Under the pieces are notes generated by a model. That model saw only the letters and a list, made by a program, of their open reading frames with translations, did no database searches and was not told the DNA's origin. Shown here one piece after another: positions 1 through 7,139 of a DNA stretch of 10,564 nt. Both the position numbers and the translations under genes were made by a program. The DNA is from Candidatus Dormiibacterota bacterium (lineage in GTDB: Bacteria > Chloroflexota > Dormibacteria > Aeolococcales > Bog-877), in assembly GCA_003135035.1 (NCBI GenBank), contig PLDE01000190.1:760-11323 (forward strand). Direction: 5' to 3'. Every line of letters starts with the position of its first letter. The first letter of the stretch is position 1.

Positions 1-468
1 GTCGGCGTGGCCGTTGTGGCGGGAGTACTCCTCGATCATGTGGTTGACCATGCAGCGGGCCGACATCGCGGCGTAGTGGGGCGTGCTGAAGGTCACTTCC
101 AGGGACTCGAGCCCGGCCAGGATGGCCCGCGAGCTCCGGCACTCCTCCTCCCAGCTGGAGAAGGCCTGGCCGACGTCGGCGCCGGCCACCTCGTCGAAGT
201 CCGCGTCCGGCTGTTCGTCGGTGCACCAGATCGGTCCCAGCGACTCCCCGGAGAGGCAGCGGCGGAACCAGGAGCGCTCCACCTCGGCCATGTGGCGGAC
301 CAGCCCCAGCAGGGTGAGCTTGGAAGGAGCCACCGAGGCTTCTTTGAGCTGGGCGTGGGTGAGGCCCTGGCACTTCCAGGCCAGGGTGGAGCGCTGCTCC
401 TCGAGGAAGCCGGTCAGGGTGGTGAGCTCGTCGCCGGTGAGAGCCGGGTCGGTGGTTGCTTCAGCCAT
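1..468 (-). CDS. DinB/DUF664-family protein, 3' end cut by window edge
   Basis: The reading frame runs from ATG at 468 down to base 1 with no stop, giving 156 residues; only a short C-terminal tail is probably missing. The protein looks like the DinB/DUF664 four-helix-bundle family, whose members bind a metal through three histidines and are often thiol-dependent (mycothiol or bacillithiol) transferases or of unknown function. Visible signs are LVRHMAEVER near residue 60, supplying the first histidine with an acidic helix, and EEYSRHNGHAD at the very end, supplying the HxxxH-like pair. A tryptophan-rich stretch (WFRR, near residue 68) is also usual. GGAGG sits directly against the ATG with no spacer, too close for a normal ribosome site, and a TATCCT box lies 6 bases upstream. 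The gene diverges from hslV across 80 bases. Substrate unknown; family call good, function not assignable. Confidence 0.82.
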   Translation of the reverse strand, partial: MAEATTDPALTGDELTTLTGFLEEQRSTLAWKCQGLTHAQLKEASVAPSKLTLLGLVRHMAEVERSWFRRCLSGESLGPIWCTDEQPDADFDEVAGADVGQAFSSWEEECRSSRAILAGLESLEVTFSTPHYAAMSARCMVNHMIEEYSRHNGHAD

Positions 469-474
469 CCTCCA

Positions 475-480
475 AGGATA
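475..480 (-). promoter_or_regulatory. Candidate -10 box of the DinB-family gene
   Basis: On the minus strand TATCCT fits the TAnnnT form of a -10 element and ends 6 bases before the ATG at 468, so transcription would begin at or next to the start codon (leaderless mRNA). No convincing -35 hexamer is seen 16-18 bases upstream. This is inference from spacing only. Confidence 0.35.
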
Positions 481-533
481 GGCGGAGCAAGCAAAGCCGG
501 GCCGCCCGAGCTCGGCTCTTTTCGAGTCGAGGG

Positions 534-539
534 TAGAAT
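534..539 (+). promoter_or_regulatory. Candidate -10 box of hslVU
   Basis: TAGAAT matches the -10 consensus at five of six positions and ends 9 bases before the GTG start of hslV. No good Shine-Dalgarno sequence lies between, so a leaderless or nearly leaderless transcript is likely if this is the promoter. No TTGACA-like -35 is seen at normal spacing. The box is flanked by the near-repeats CGAGTCGAG (523-531) and CGAAGTCGAG (540-549). Confidence 0.4.
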
Positions 540-548
540 CGAAGTCGA

Positions 549-1136
549 GTGAGCCTTTCCCACGAATCCGGTCCCCGCGCTACGACGATCCTCGCCGTGC
601 GGCGAGGATCCGAGATCGCGGTGGCCGGGGATGGTCAGGTGACTGTCGGCGACGTGGTCATGAAGCACCGCGCCATGAAGGTTCGCCGGCTCTACCACGA
701 CCAGGTGGTGGTCGGCTTCGCCGGCTCGGTAGCCGATGCCTTCACCCTCTTCGACAAGTTCGAGCGCCATCTCGACCAGCACCAGGGCAACCTGCTCCGG
801 GCGGCGGTCGCCCTGGGCAAGGAGTGGCGCACCGACCGTTACCTGCGCCACCTGGACGCCATGCTGGTGGTTGCCGGCAACAACCAGATGCTGCTGCTCA
901 GCGGGGACGGCGATGTCATCGAGCCCGACGATGGGATCGGTGCCATCGGGAGTGGTGGACCCTATGCTCACGCTGCGGCCAAGGCCCTGATCGAGCACAC
1001 CGATCTCCCCGCCGCCGAGGTGGTCCGCAAGGCCCTGGAGATCGCCGCCTCGATCTGCATTTACACCAACAGCGAGATCTCCGTGGAGACCATCTCCGAT
1101 ACGCCACAAGGGGAGCCAGTTGGAACCGGAGCTTAA
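549..1136 (+). CDS. hslV: ATP-dependent protease peptidase subunit HslV (ClpQ)
   Basis: HslV forms the double-hexamer proteolytic core of the cytoplasmic HslUV (ClpYQ) protease; an N-terminal threonine (Ntn hydrolase) cuts unfolded substrates fed in by HslU. The family pattern is clear: TTILAVRR, then [21 protein letters not shown] (with the conserved active-site lysine region), [39 protein letters not shown] and ICIYTN. The start is GTG at 549; no other ATG, GTG or TTG lies between it and the TT pair. The catalytic threonine would therefore be Thr12, behind the 11-residue leader [11 protein letters not shown], instead of Thr2 exposed by simple methionine removal as in E. coli. The 195-residue length is slightly over the usual 175-180 because of this leader and a short C-terminal tail. 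The 3' end overlaps hslU by 17 bases, so the pair should be co-translated. Family call very sure; maturation mode is inference. Confidence 0.96.
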   Translation: MSLSHESGPRATTILAVRRGSEIAVAGDGQVTVGDVVMKHRAMKVRRLYHDQVVVGFAGSVADAFTLFDKFERHLDQHQGNLLRAAVALGKEWRTDRYLRHLDAMLVVAGNNQMLLLSGDGDVIEPDDGIGAIGSGGPYAHAAAKALIEHTDLPAAEVVRKALEIAASICIYTNSEISVETISDTPQGEPVGTGA

Positions 1137-2538
1137 GCCGGCCGAGATCGTGTCCTCCTTGGACCGCTACATCGTCGGTCAGGCGGATGCCAAGCGGGCC
1201 ATGGCCATTGCCCTGCGCAACCGCCACCGGCGCATGCAAGTGCCCCCAGAGCGCCGTCAGGACATCGTCCCCAGCAACATTCTCCTGATCGGGCCGACCG
1301 GAGTAGGCAAGACCGAAATCGCCCGCCGGCTGGCCCAGCTGACCCATTCCCCCTTCATCAAGGTGGAGGCGACCAAGTTCACCGAGGTCGGCTATGTCGG
1401 TCGTGACGTGGAGTCGATCATCCGGGATCTCCTCGATCAGACCATCACCCAAGTGCAGAGCCAGCGGGTTGCCGACGTGGAAGCGGAAGCCAAGCAGAGA
1501 GCCGACTCTCGGATTGTCGATCGGCTCATCGAGGCCGATCAGCCGGCCCCAGCTCCGGCAGAGACTGGCGCCGAGGCGACCGTGGAGGACCAGGCTCGGC
1601 CCGCCCCCAATCCGGCCCCGGCCGGAGCGGAGCAGGTGGCCGTCGCCCGTCGGGAGCGGACTCGGCGGCGCCAGTTGCTGCGCAAGTTGGCTGCCCGCAA
1701 GCTGGATGACCGCCAGATCGAGATCGAGGTGGAGGAGGCCTACGCTGCCCCGGTCGAGGTCTTCTCGGGGAGCGGCTACGAGGAGATCGGATGGTCGCTC
1801 TCCGACTTTTTCAGCCAGCTGGCGCCACCGCGCAAGCGGAGCAAGCGGATGACCGTCGCCGACGCCCGCCACGTCCTCACCCAGGAGGAGACGGAACGGC
1901 TGGTCGACGTCGACCGTGTCTATGACGACTCCATCCGTCTGGTCGAGGAGAACGGGATCGTCTTCATCGACGAGGTCGACAAAATCGCGGGACCCTACGT
2001 GGAAGCCCACGGGCCCGATGTCAGTGGAGCCGGCGTGCAGCGCGACCTGCTGCCGATCATCGAGGGCTCAACCGTGAGCACCAGGTACGGCCAGGTGCGC
2101 ACCGACCACGTCCTCTTCGTGGCCGCCGGAGCCTTCACCTCGGCCCGACCGTCCGATCTCATTCCCGAGTTCCAGGGCCGCTTCCCGATCCGGGTCGAAC
2201 TGCTGCCCTTGGTTGAGGCTGATCTCTGCCGCATCCTGGTCGAGCCCAGCACTGCCCTGACTCGGCAGTACTCGGAGCTACTGGCCACCGAGGAGGTGGA
2301 GCTGGAGTTCACCCCCGAGGGCGTGGAGGAACTCGCTCACCACGCCTTCTTGGTCAATGAGCGGGACGAGAACATCGGTGCGCGCCGCCTCTTCACCGTC
2401 ATGGAGCGGGTGCTCCAGGACGTCTCCTTCGCCGCCGAGGATTTTCAGGGCCAGAAGGTCACCGTCGACCGCGAGTTTGTCAGAACCAAGCTGGGCGACC
2501 TGGTCCGCGACCAGGATCTCCGCCGCTACGTGCTCTGA
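1120..2538 (+). CDS. hslU: ATP-dependent protease ATPase subunit HslU (ClpY)
   Basis: HslU is the AAA+ hexameric unfoldase that recognises substrates and threads them into HslV. Domains in order: N-terminal [18 protein letters not shown]; Walker A GPTGVGKT (58-65); pore loop GYVG (91-94); an intermediate domain (about 110-270); Walker B FIDEVD (282-287); arginine finger in QGRFP (Arg354); sensor-2 GARR (420-423); and the C-terminal tail DLRRYVL, which in the family docks into HslV to open and activate it. At 472 residues it is about 30 longer than E. coli HslU. The excess is a proline/alanine-rich insert at about 141-172 in the intermediate domain. The start is TTG at 1120, chosen for AAGGGGAG at 1108-1115, four bases upstream, and for the conserved N-terminus. 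It overlaps hslV by 17 bases and ends 23 bases from the opposing GNAT gene, with no clear terminator between. Confidence 0.97.
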   Translation: MEPELKPAEIVSSLDRYIVGQADAKRAMAIALRNRHRRMQVPPERRQDIVPSNILLIGPTGVGKTEIARRLAQLTHSPFIKVEATKFTEVGYVGRDVESIIRDLLDQTITQVQSQRVADVEAEAKQRADSRIVDRLIEADQPAPAPAETGAEATVEDQARPAPNPAPAGAEQVAVARRERTRRRQLLRKLAARKLDDRQIEIEVEEAYAAPVEVFSGSGYEEIGWSLSDFFSQLAPPRKRSKRMTVADARHVLTQEETERLVDVDRVYDDSIRLVEENGIVFIDEVDKIAGPYVEAHGPDVSGAGVQRDLLPIIEGSTVSTRYGQVRTDHVLFVAAGAFTSARPSDLIPEFQGRFPIRVELLPLVEADLCRILVEPSTALTRQYSELLATEEVELEFTPEGVEELAHHAFLVNERDENIGARRLFTVMERVLQDVSFAAEDFQGQKVTVDREFVRTKLGDLVRDQDLRRYVL

Positions 2539-2561
2539 TCGCTCAAGATCCGGCGCTCAGG

Positions 2562-3380
2562 TCAGTGCGGCGGCGACCAGATGTAGGGAGTGGTGCTGGC
2601 CACGGTGAGAAAACCGAGCCGCTCCAGGATCGGCCTGCTGTTCTCCGAGGCGTCGACCTGAAGGTAGCGAAGGCCCCGTTCGGCGGCGAGCTGGGCTCGG
2701 TAGGCGACGGTCGCTCGGTAGATCCCCTGGTGGCGCCATTCGACGAGAGTGGAGCCGGCCCATAAGCTGGCGAACTCCGACCCCAGCACCAGGTTGACGC
2801 GGGCAGTGCAGACCACCACGCCCTGGGCCTCCGCCACCAGCAGAACGACGGTGTCCGGGTTGGCCTGGGCATCGTTGTAGAAGGCCTCGCCGAGGAAGCT
2901 GCAGTCCTCGCCGGAGACCACGGTCAGGAGCTCAGCCATGCGCTCGGCGTCGCTTCGGGTGTGCACCTGACGCAGGCTCACCCCAGGGGGAGTTTGTGGG
3001 GATTGGTCGACGTCGGCAACCCTACCGATGAGCAGGCTTTCCCGCTCCTCCGGCACGAACCCGGCTCTGACCAGGCGACCGACCAGATCGTCGGTTCGGT
3101 CGTGGCTGAAGGTCTTCCACTCGAAAGCTGACCCCAGCTCGGAGAAGAACTCGACCTGGCGCTCGATCAGGGCGTCCAACTCGGGTCCGCCCAGGCTCTC
3201 CAGGTCAGTGGTCATGACGAAACCGCGGGGTGCCCAACCCCAGGAGCGATAGAGGGGTCCGTCCGACTCCTCGTGTCCGCCCGGGGGCATTTTGACGGCC
3301 AGCGGCCCCCGCCTCTGGGCGTCGAAGGCTCCGAGGAACTCGGCCCTGTCCTCAGCTCTCTCATCCTGGGCGGCTGGCAT
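2562..3380 (-). CDS. GNAT-family N-acetyltransferase
   Basis: The 272-residue protein has a C-terminal GNAT fold (about 134-272), which moves an acetyl group from acetyl-CoA to an amine. The acetyl-CoA loop is seen as RHQGIYRATVAYR (from residue 216), followed by a helix and strand (LRYLQVDAS) and the typical closing motif SRPILERLGF. The N-terminal half carries FEWKTFSHD (86-94) and LVRAGFVPEE, a pattern I associate with a soil-bacterial GNAT subfamily having an extra N-terminal region. The acceptor substrate cannot be told. ATG at 3380 has no Shine-Dalgarno sequence, but a good promoter ends 9 bases upstream; later methionines (31, 56) are possible starts but would remove part of the N-terminal region. 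It lies on the opposite strand between two blocks of conserved plus-strand genes, convergent with hslU and divergent from rpsB, which suggests later insertion or rearrangement. Confidence 0.85.
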   Translation of the reverse strand: MPAAQDERAEDRAEFLGAFDAQRRGPLAVKMPPGGHEESDGPLYRSWGWAPRGFVMTTDLESLGGPELDALIERQVEFFSELGSAFEWKTFSHDRTDDLVGRLVRAGFVPEERESLLIGRVADVDQSPQTPPGVSLRQVHTRSDAERMAELLTVVSGEDCSFLGEAFYNDAQANPDTVVLLVAEAQGVVVCTARVNLVLGSEFASLWAGSTLVEWRHQGIYRATVAYRAQLAAERGLRYLQVDASENSRPILERLGFLTVASTTPYIWSPPH

Positions 3381-3389
3381 AGACGGAGG

Positions 3390-3417
3390 AGTTTAGGCAG
3401 GGGCAGGGCTGTGTCAC
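3390..3417 (-). promoter_or_regulatory. Promoter of the GNAT gene (-35 and -10)
   Basis: On the minus strand GTGACA (plus-strand 3412-3417; five of six to TTGACA) is followed after 16 bases by TAAACT (3390-3395), fitting TAnnnT. The -10 box ends 9 bases before the ATG at 3380, leaving almost no 5' leader and no ribosome-binding site. This is the best-formed promoter in the window. Confidence 0.5.
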
Positions 3418-3442
3418 GGTGGGGCAGCGGCGCTGGGTGGGA

Positions 3443-3448
3443 TACCAT
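3443..3448 (+). promoter_or_regulatory. Candidate -10 box of the rpsB operon
   Basis: TACCAT fits TAnnnT and would start transcription near 3455, giving a leader of roughly 100 bases before rpsB. No persuasive -35 element stands at 16-18 bases upstream. It is the best plus-strand candidate between the GNAT gene and rpsB, but weak. Confidence 0.25.
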
Positions 3449-3454
3449 GACGGC

Positions 3455-3546
3455 GGCGATCAAATTCACATGCCCGGCGGACGCCTCCCGGAGTCCCCTT
3501 CGTGGGCCGGCAGGCGGTTGATGCCAGGCAGAGGCGGTAACTGAAT
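3455..3546 (+). promoter_or_regulatory. Possible structured 5' leader of rpsB
   Basis: This GC-rich, non-coding stretch before rpsB can form short stems, for example GGAC at 3479-3482 with GTCC at 3493-3496. In several bacterial groups the rpsB leader RNA binds S2 and represses rpsB-tsf translation. The position and length would suit that, but I cannot match a known S2-leader consensus by eye. Confidence 0.2.
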
Positions 3547-3553
3547 AGGAGGG
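3547..3553 (+). promoter_or_regulatory. Strong ribosome-binding site of rpsB
   Basis: AGGAGGG, near-perfect to the anti-Shine-Dalgarno sequence, lies five bases before the ATG at 3559. It fixes the rpsB start and contrasts with the SD-poor starts of hslV and the GNAT gene. Confidence 0.8.
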
Positions 3554-3558
3554 CGAGC

Positions 3559-4436
3559 ATGCCTGTAGCCACGCTCACCGAGCTGCTCCAAAACGGTGTC
3601 CATTTCGGCCACCAGACCAGCCGGTGGAATCCGAAGATGCGCCACTACATCTTCGCCAGCAAGGGCGGGATCCACATCATCGATGTGTCCCAGACCGTCG
3701 ATTTGCTGGACCAAGCCTGCCAGTTCGCGCACGACACGGTGGCCCAGGGCGGCCAGATCCTCTTCGTCGGCACCAAGAAGCAGGCCCAGGAGACCATCCA
3801 GGAGCAGTGCGCTCGCAGCCACCAGCCCTACGTGGTCAACCGCTGGATGGGTGGCATGCTCACCAACTTCGAGGTGGTCAAGCGTCAGCTCAAGCGGATG
3901 GCCGAGCTGGTCGAGATGCGTGACTCAGGTGCCCTCGCCGAGATGAGCAAGAAGGACCAGCGCCGGCGCGAGGACGAGCTGGAGCGCTTGGAGCGCAACT
4001 TCGGGGGCATCGTCAACATGAAGCGGCTGCCGGCGGCGGTCTTCGTGGTCGACCCCCACAAGGAGCGCCTGGCGGTGACTGAGGCGCTCAAGCTGCAGAT
4101 CCCCATCATCGCCATCACCGACACCAACTGCGACCCCGAGGAGATCAGCCAGATCATCCCCGGTAACGACGACGCGATTCGCAGCGTCCGCCTCATCGTC
4201 ACCCGGCTGGTGGATAGGGTCATGACCGGCCTCGAGGAGCACCAGAAGATCGAGCAGGCCCAGGCGCAGAAGGCGGAGGCGGAGCGCGAGGTCCAGGCCG
4301 AGGAGGCGCGAGTTGCGGCGGCCAAGGCAGAGGCTGAAGCCGAAGCAGAGGCGGCCCGGGCGGCCGCCGCCGCGGCCGAGGCGGCGACGGAAGACACTGA
4401 CGAGGCTCCAGCCGCGGAGGAGCCGGAGGCACCGGC

Positions 4437-4440
<4 letters not shown>
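3559..4440 (+). CDS. rpsB: 30S ribosomal protein S2 with long acidic/alanine-rich tail
   Basis: S2 binds late to the small ribosomal subunit near the head-body junction and is needed for S1 docking in bacteria that have it. Family motifs: LLQNGVHFGHQTSRWNPKM at the N-terminus, IHIIDVSQT, ILFVGTKKQAQE, NRWMGGMLTNF, LPAAVFVVDPHKE, and IPIIAITDTNCDPEEI near the end of the core. The core ends near residue 231. The remaining 60 or so residues form a low-complexity tail rich in Ala, Glu and Lys, likely a long charged helix, ending in an acidic Pro/Glu stretch. This makes 293 residues against a usual 240-260. The start is ATG at 3559 with a strong Shine-Dalgarno sequence. First gene of the long operon; its TGA overlaps the tsf ATG (ATGA). 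Confidence 0.97.
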
Positions 4441-5052
<612 letters not shown>

Positions 5053-5078
<26 letters not shown>

Positions 5079-5850
5079 ACCACTGGAGCTGACCGGTACC
5101 TCGGTGAGCCCGGAGCCTGGCCTGCAGCCGCACTACCGCCGGGTGGTGATCAAGATCAGCGGCGAGGCGCTGGTCGGCGACGGCCAATTCGGCATCGACC
5201 CCGATGTCCTGGACATCGTCGCCCGTGAGCTTCAAGGTGCCCACGCGCTGGGGACGGAGATCGCGGTGATGGTGGGCGGGGGCAACATCTTCCGGGGTCT
5301 GGCCGGAGCGCAGCGGGGAATGAACCGAGTCACCGCCGACCTGATGGGGATGCTGGGCACGGTGATCAACGCGCTGGCCCTGCGGGACGCCCTGGAGGCA
5401 CACGGAATGCCCACTCGGGTGCTGACCGCGATCGAGATGCACCAAGTCGCCGAGCCCTACATCAGGGGCCGGGCGATCCGGCACCTGGAGAAGGGCCGGG
5501 TGGTGGTCTTCTGCGCCGGCTCTGGCAATCCCTTCTTCACGACAGACACTCCGGCCGCTCTCCGGGCTGCCGAGATCGGTGCCGATCTGCTCATCAAGGC
5601 GACCCGGGTGGATGGCATCTACAGCGCCGATCCCGAAGTGGACCCCAACGCGAACCGGCTGCCCAACCTGACCTACCTGGAAGTGCTCAACCTGCGCCTT
5701 CAGGTGATGGACAACACCGCCATCACCCTGTGCATGGACAACCGGCTGCCCCTCTTGGTGCTGGACCTCTTCACCGCCGGCAACCTGGCCCGCGCCGTCA
5801 GCGGCGAGCACGTCGGTTCCTTGGTCAGCGACCAAGCGCCGCCGTCGTGA
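5053..5850 (+). CDS. pyrH: UMP kinase PyrH
   Basis: PyrH phosphorylates UMP to UDP with ATP, feeding RNA, DNA and UDP-sugar synthesis; bacterial enzymes are hexamers usually activated by GTP and inhibited by UTP. Amino-acid-kinase fold motifs: KISGEAL (from Lys34), VGGGNIFRG (GGGN at 75-78), GNPFFTTDT (158-166) for nucleotide binding, and LLIKATRVDGIYSADP. The start is ATG at 5053, with AAGGGAG six bases upstream; a second ATG at 5068 has only a weak site. The chosen start gives a 26-base overlap with tsf and an N-terminal extension of about 27 residues before the kinase core, so the protein has 265 residues against a usual 235-245. The TGA overlaps the frr GTG by 4 bases. Function very sure; start moderately sure. 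Confidence 0.95.
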
Positions 5851-6404
5851 GCGACGACCTTCTCCGGGACACCCAGAACCGGATGGCTAAGAGCGTCGAC
5901 TCGCTGCAGCGGGAGCTCGGATCGATCCGCACTGGACGAGCAAGCCCGGCCTTGATCGAGCACCTCCAGGTGGAGGTCTACGACAGCCACATGCCGCTCA
6001 ACCAGGTGGCCAGCATCTCCGCCCCGGAGGCCCACCTGCTCCTGGTGCAGCCCTGGGATCGCAACAACATCGCGGCCATCGAGAAGGTGCTCCGCCGCAG
6101 TGAGCTGGGGCTGAATCCCGCCAACGACGGTCAGCTGATCCGGCTCCCGGTACCCCCGCTCAACGAGGAGCGGCGCAAGGAGTTTGTGCAGATGGTCAAG
6201 CACCGCGCCGAGGAGGCCCGGATCGCCGTCCGCAACATTCGCCGCGATGACATGGAGCAGCTGCGCGGGTTGGAGCACGAGAAGGAGATCTCCATGGACC
6301 AGGCGCAGCGGGCGCAGGCTCAGTTGCAGAAGATCACCGATGCCTTCATCGAGGAGATTGAGGAGGTGGCGCGGCGAAAGGAAGCCGAGTTGCTCGAAGT
6401 CTGA
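5847..6404 (+). CDS. frr: Ribosome recycling factor
   Basis: RRF acts with EF-G to split the post-termination ribosome so it can be reused. The 185-residue length is exactly that of the family. Recognisable parts: an N-terminal helix RMAKSVDSLQRELGSIRTGR, the short head domain with PLNQVASISAPEAHLLLVQPWD, LNPANDGQLIRLPVPPLNEERR, and the long C-terminal helices ending EEVARRKEAELLEV. The start is GTG at 5847, overlapping the pyrH stop by 4 bases (GTGA), because the frame upstream of it runs inside pyrH without family similarity. No clear Shine-Dalgarno sequence precedes it, so translation probably relies on coupling with pyrH. It is followed by a 21-base gap to uppS. Confidence 0.96.
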   Translation: MSDDLLRDTQNRMAKSVDSLQRELGSIRTGRASPALIEHLQVEVYDSHMPLNQVASISAPEAHLLLVQPWDRNNIAAIEKVLRRSELGLNPANDGQLIRLPVPPLNEERRKEFVQMVKHRAEEARIAVRNIRRDDMEQLRGLEHEKEISMDQAQRAQAQLQKITDAFIEEIEEVARRKEAELLEV

Positions 6405-6425
6405 GCCCCCACCGAGGCTGCGCTG

Positions 6426-7139
6426 GTGGCTAAGCCCGGTCCCGCCCTGCCTCGCCACATCGGCATCATCATGGATGGCAACGGGCGCTGGGCCCGGCGA
6501 CGCGGTCTCCGTCGCAGCGCTGGCCACAAGGCAGGCATCCAGGCCATCCGACGGGTGATGGACGCTGCCGACAAGGCCGGGGTGCACTGCCTCACCCTCT
6601 ACGCCTTCTCCACCGAGAACTGGTCCCGGCCCCGTCAGGAGGTGGCCACCTTGATGCGCCTCTTCGAGCAGACCCTGCAGGCGGAGGTCGACGAACTCCA
6701 TCGCAACGGGGTCCGGATCAAGGTGATCGGCCGCCGCGAGCAGCTCTCCACCCGCCTGCAGAGGCTGGTCGAGGACGCCGAACAGCGCACCGCCGACAAC
6801 TCGGTGGGGATGCTCAACGTAGCCATCAACTACGGCGGTCGGGCCGAGATCGTTGATGGCGTGCGCCAGCTGGCCAGCGCCGGCGCTGACCTCAGCCAGC
6901 TCGAAGAAGATCAACTGGCGGGCGCTCTGTACACGGCCGGGCTGCCGGATCCGGATCTGATCATTCGCACCGCCGGCGAGATGCGTACGAGTAATTTCTT
7001 GATCTGGCAGGCTGCCTATGCCGAGCTCTACGTCACCGAGACTTACTGGCCCGACTTCGGCGCCGACGACCTGCGCGCGGCGCTGGCCGATTACGCCGGC
7101 CGCGACCGCCGCTTCGGTGGGGTGCTGGAGCCGCGGTGA
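6426..7139 (+). CDS. uppS: Isoprenyl transferase (undecaprenyl diphosphate synthase type)
   Basis: This cis-prenyltransferase extends farnesyl diphosphate with isopentenyl diphosphate to the C55 (or similar) carrier lipid that ferries cell-wall sugars across the membrane. Motifs: HIGIIMDGNGRWA with the catalytic Asp17, GHKAG, YAFSTENWSRP, and RTAGEMRTSNFLIWQ (from Arg181), followed by AYAELYVTETYWPDF; all belong to the cis-prenyltransferase family. The 237-residue length is normal. The start is GTG at 6426, with only a weak CGAGG upstream; it opens directly into the conserved region. The exact chain length made cannot be told from sequence. Its position between frr and cdsA is that of Firmicutes and proteobacteria, not of typical actinobacteria. 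Its TGA overlaps the cdsA GTG by 4 bases. Confidence 0.95.
   Translation: MAKPGPALPRHIGIIMDGNGRWARRRGLRRSAGHKAGIQAIRRVMDAADKAGVHCLTLYAFSTENWSRPRQEVATLMRLFEQTLQAEVDELHRNGVRIKVIGRREQLSTRLQRLVEDAEQRTADNSVGMLNVAINYGGRAEIVDGVRQLASAGADLSQLEEDQLAGALYTAGLPDPDLIIRTAGEMRTSNFLIWQAAYAELYVTETYWPDFGADDLRAALADYAGRDRRFGGVLEPR

Noticed and set aside
414..1109. 231-residue minus-strand open frame over hslV
   Set aside because: Runs antisense to hslV and into the DinB gene in another frame; no protein-like motifs.
916..2010. 364-residue open frame on the minus strand inside hslU
   Set aside because: It lies antisense to an unmistakable hslU, has no recognisable motif, and is of the kind that high-GC codon use creates in the opposite frame.
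2537..2561. Terminator between hslU and the GNAT gene
   Set aside because: Only a four-base GATC pair around a six-base loop is seen, without a T-run; too weak to call.
3518..3547. TTGATG with a following AT-rich box as a promoter for rpsB
   Set aside because: At normal spacing the -10 would be CTGAAT or TGAATA, and the transcript would start inside or after the Shine-Dalgarno sequence.
5730..5846. Longer frr reading frame starting inside pyrH
   Set aside because: The extra 39 residues are Arg/Pro-rich frame-shifted pyrH sequence; GTG at 5847 gives the exact family length of 185.
5700..6914. 404-residue minus-strand open frame across pyrH, frr and uppS
   Set aside because: It spans three real genes, has repetitive His/Leu/Asp-rich composition typical of antisense GC-rich frames, and has no family similarity.
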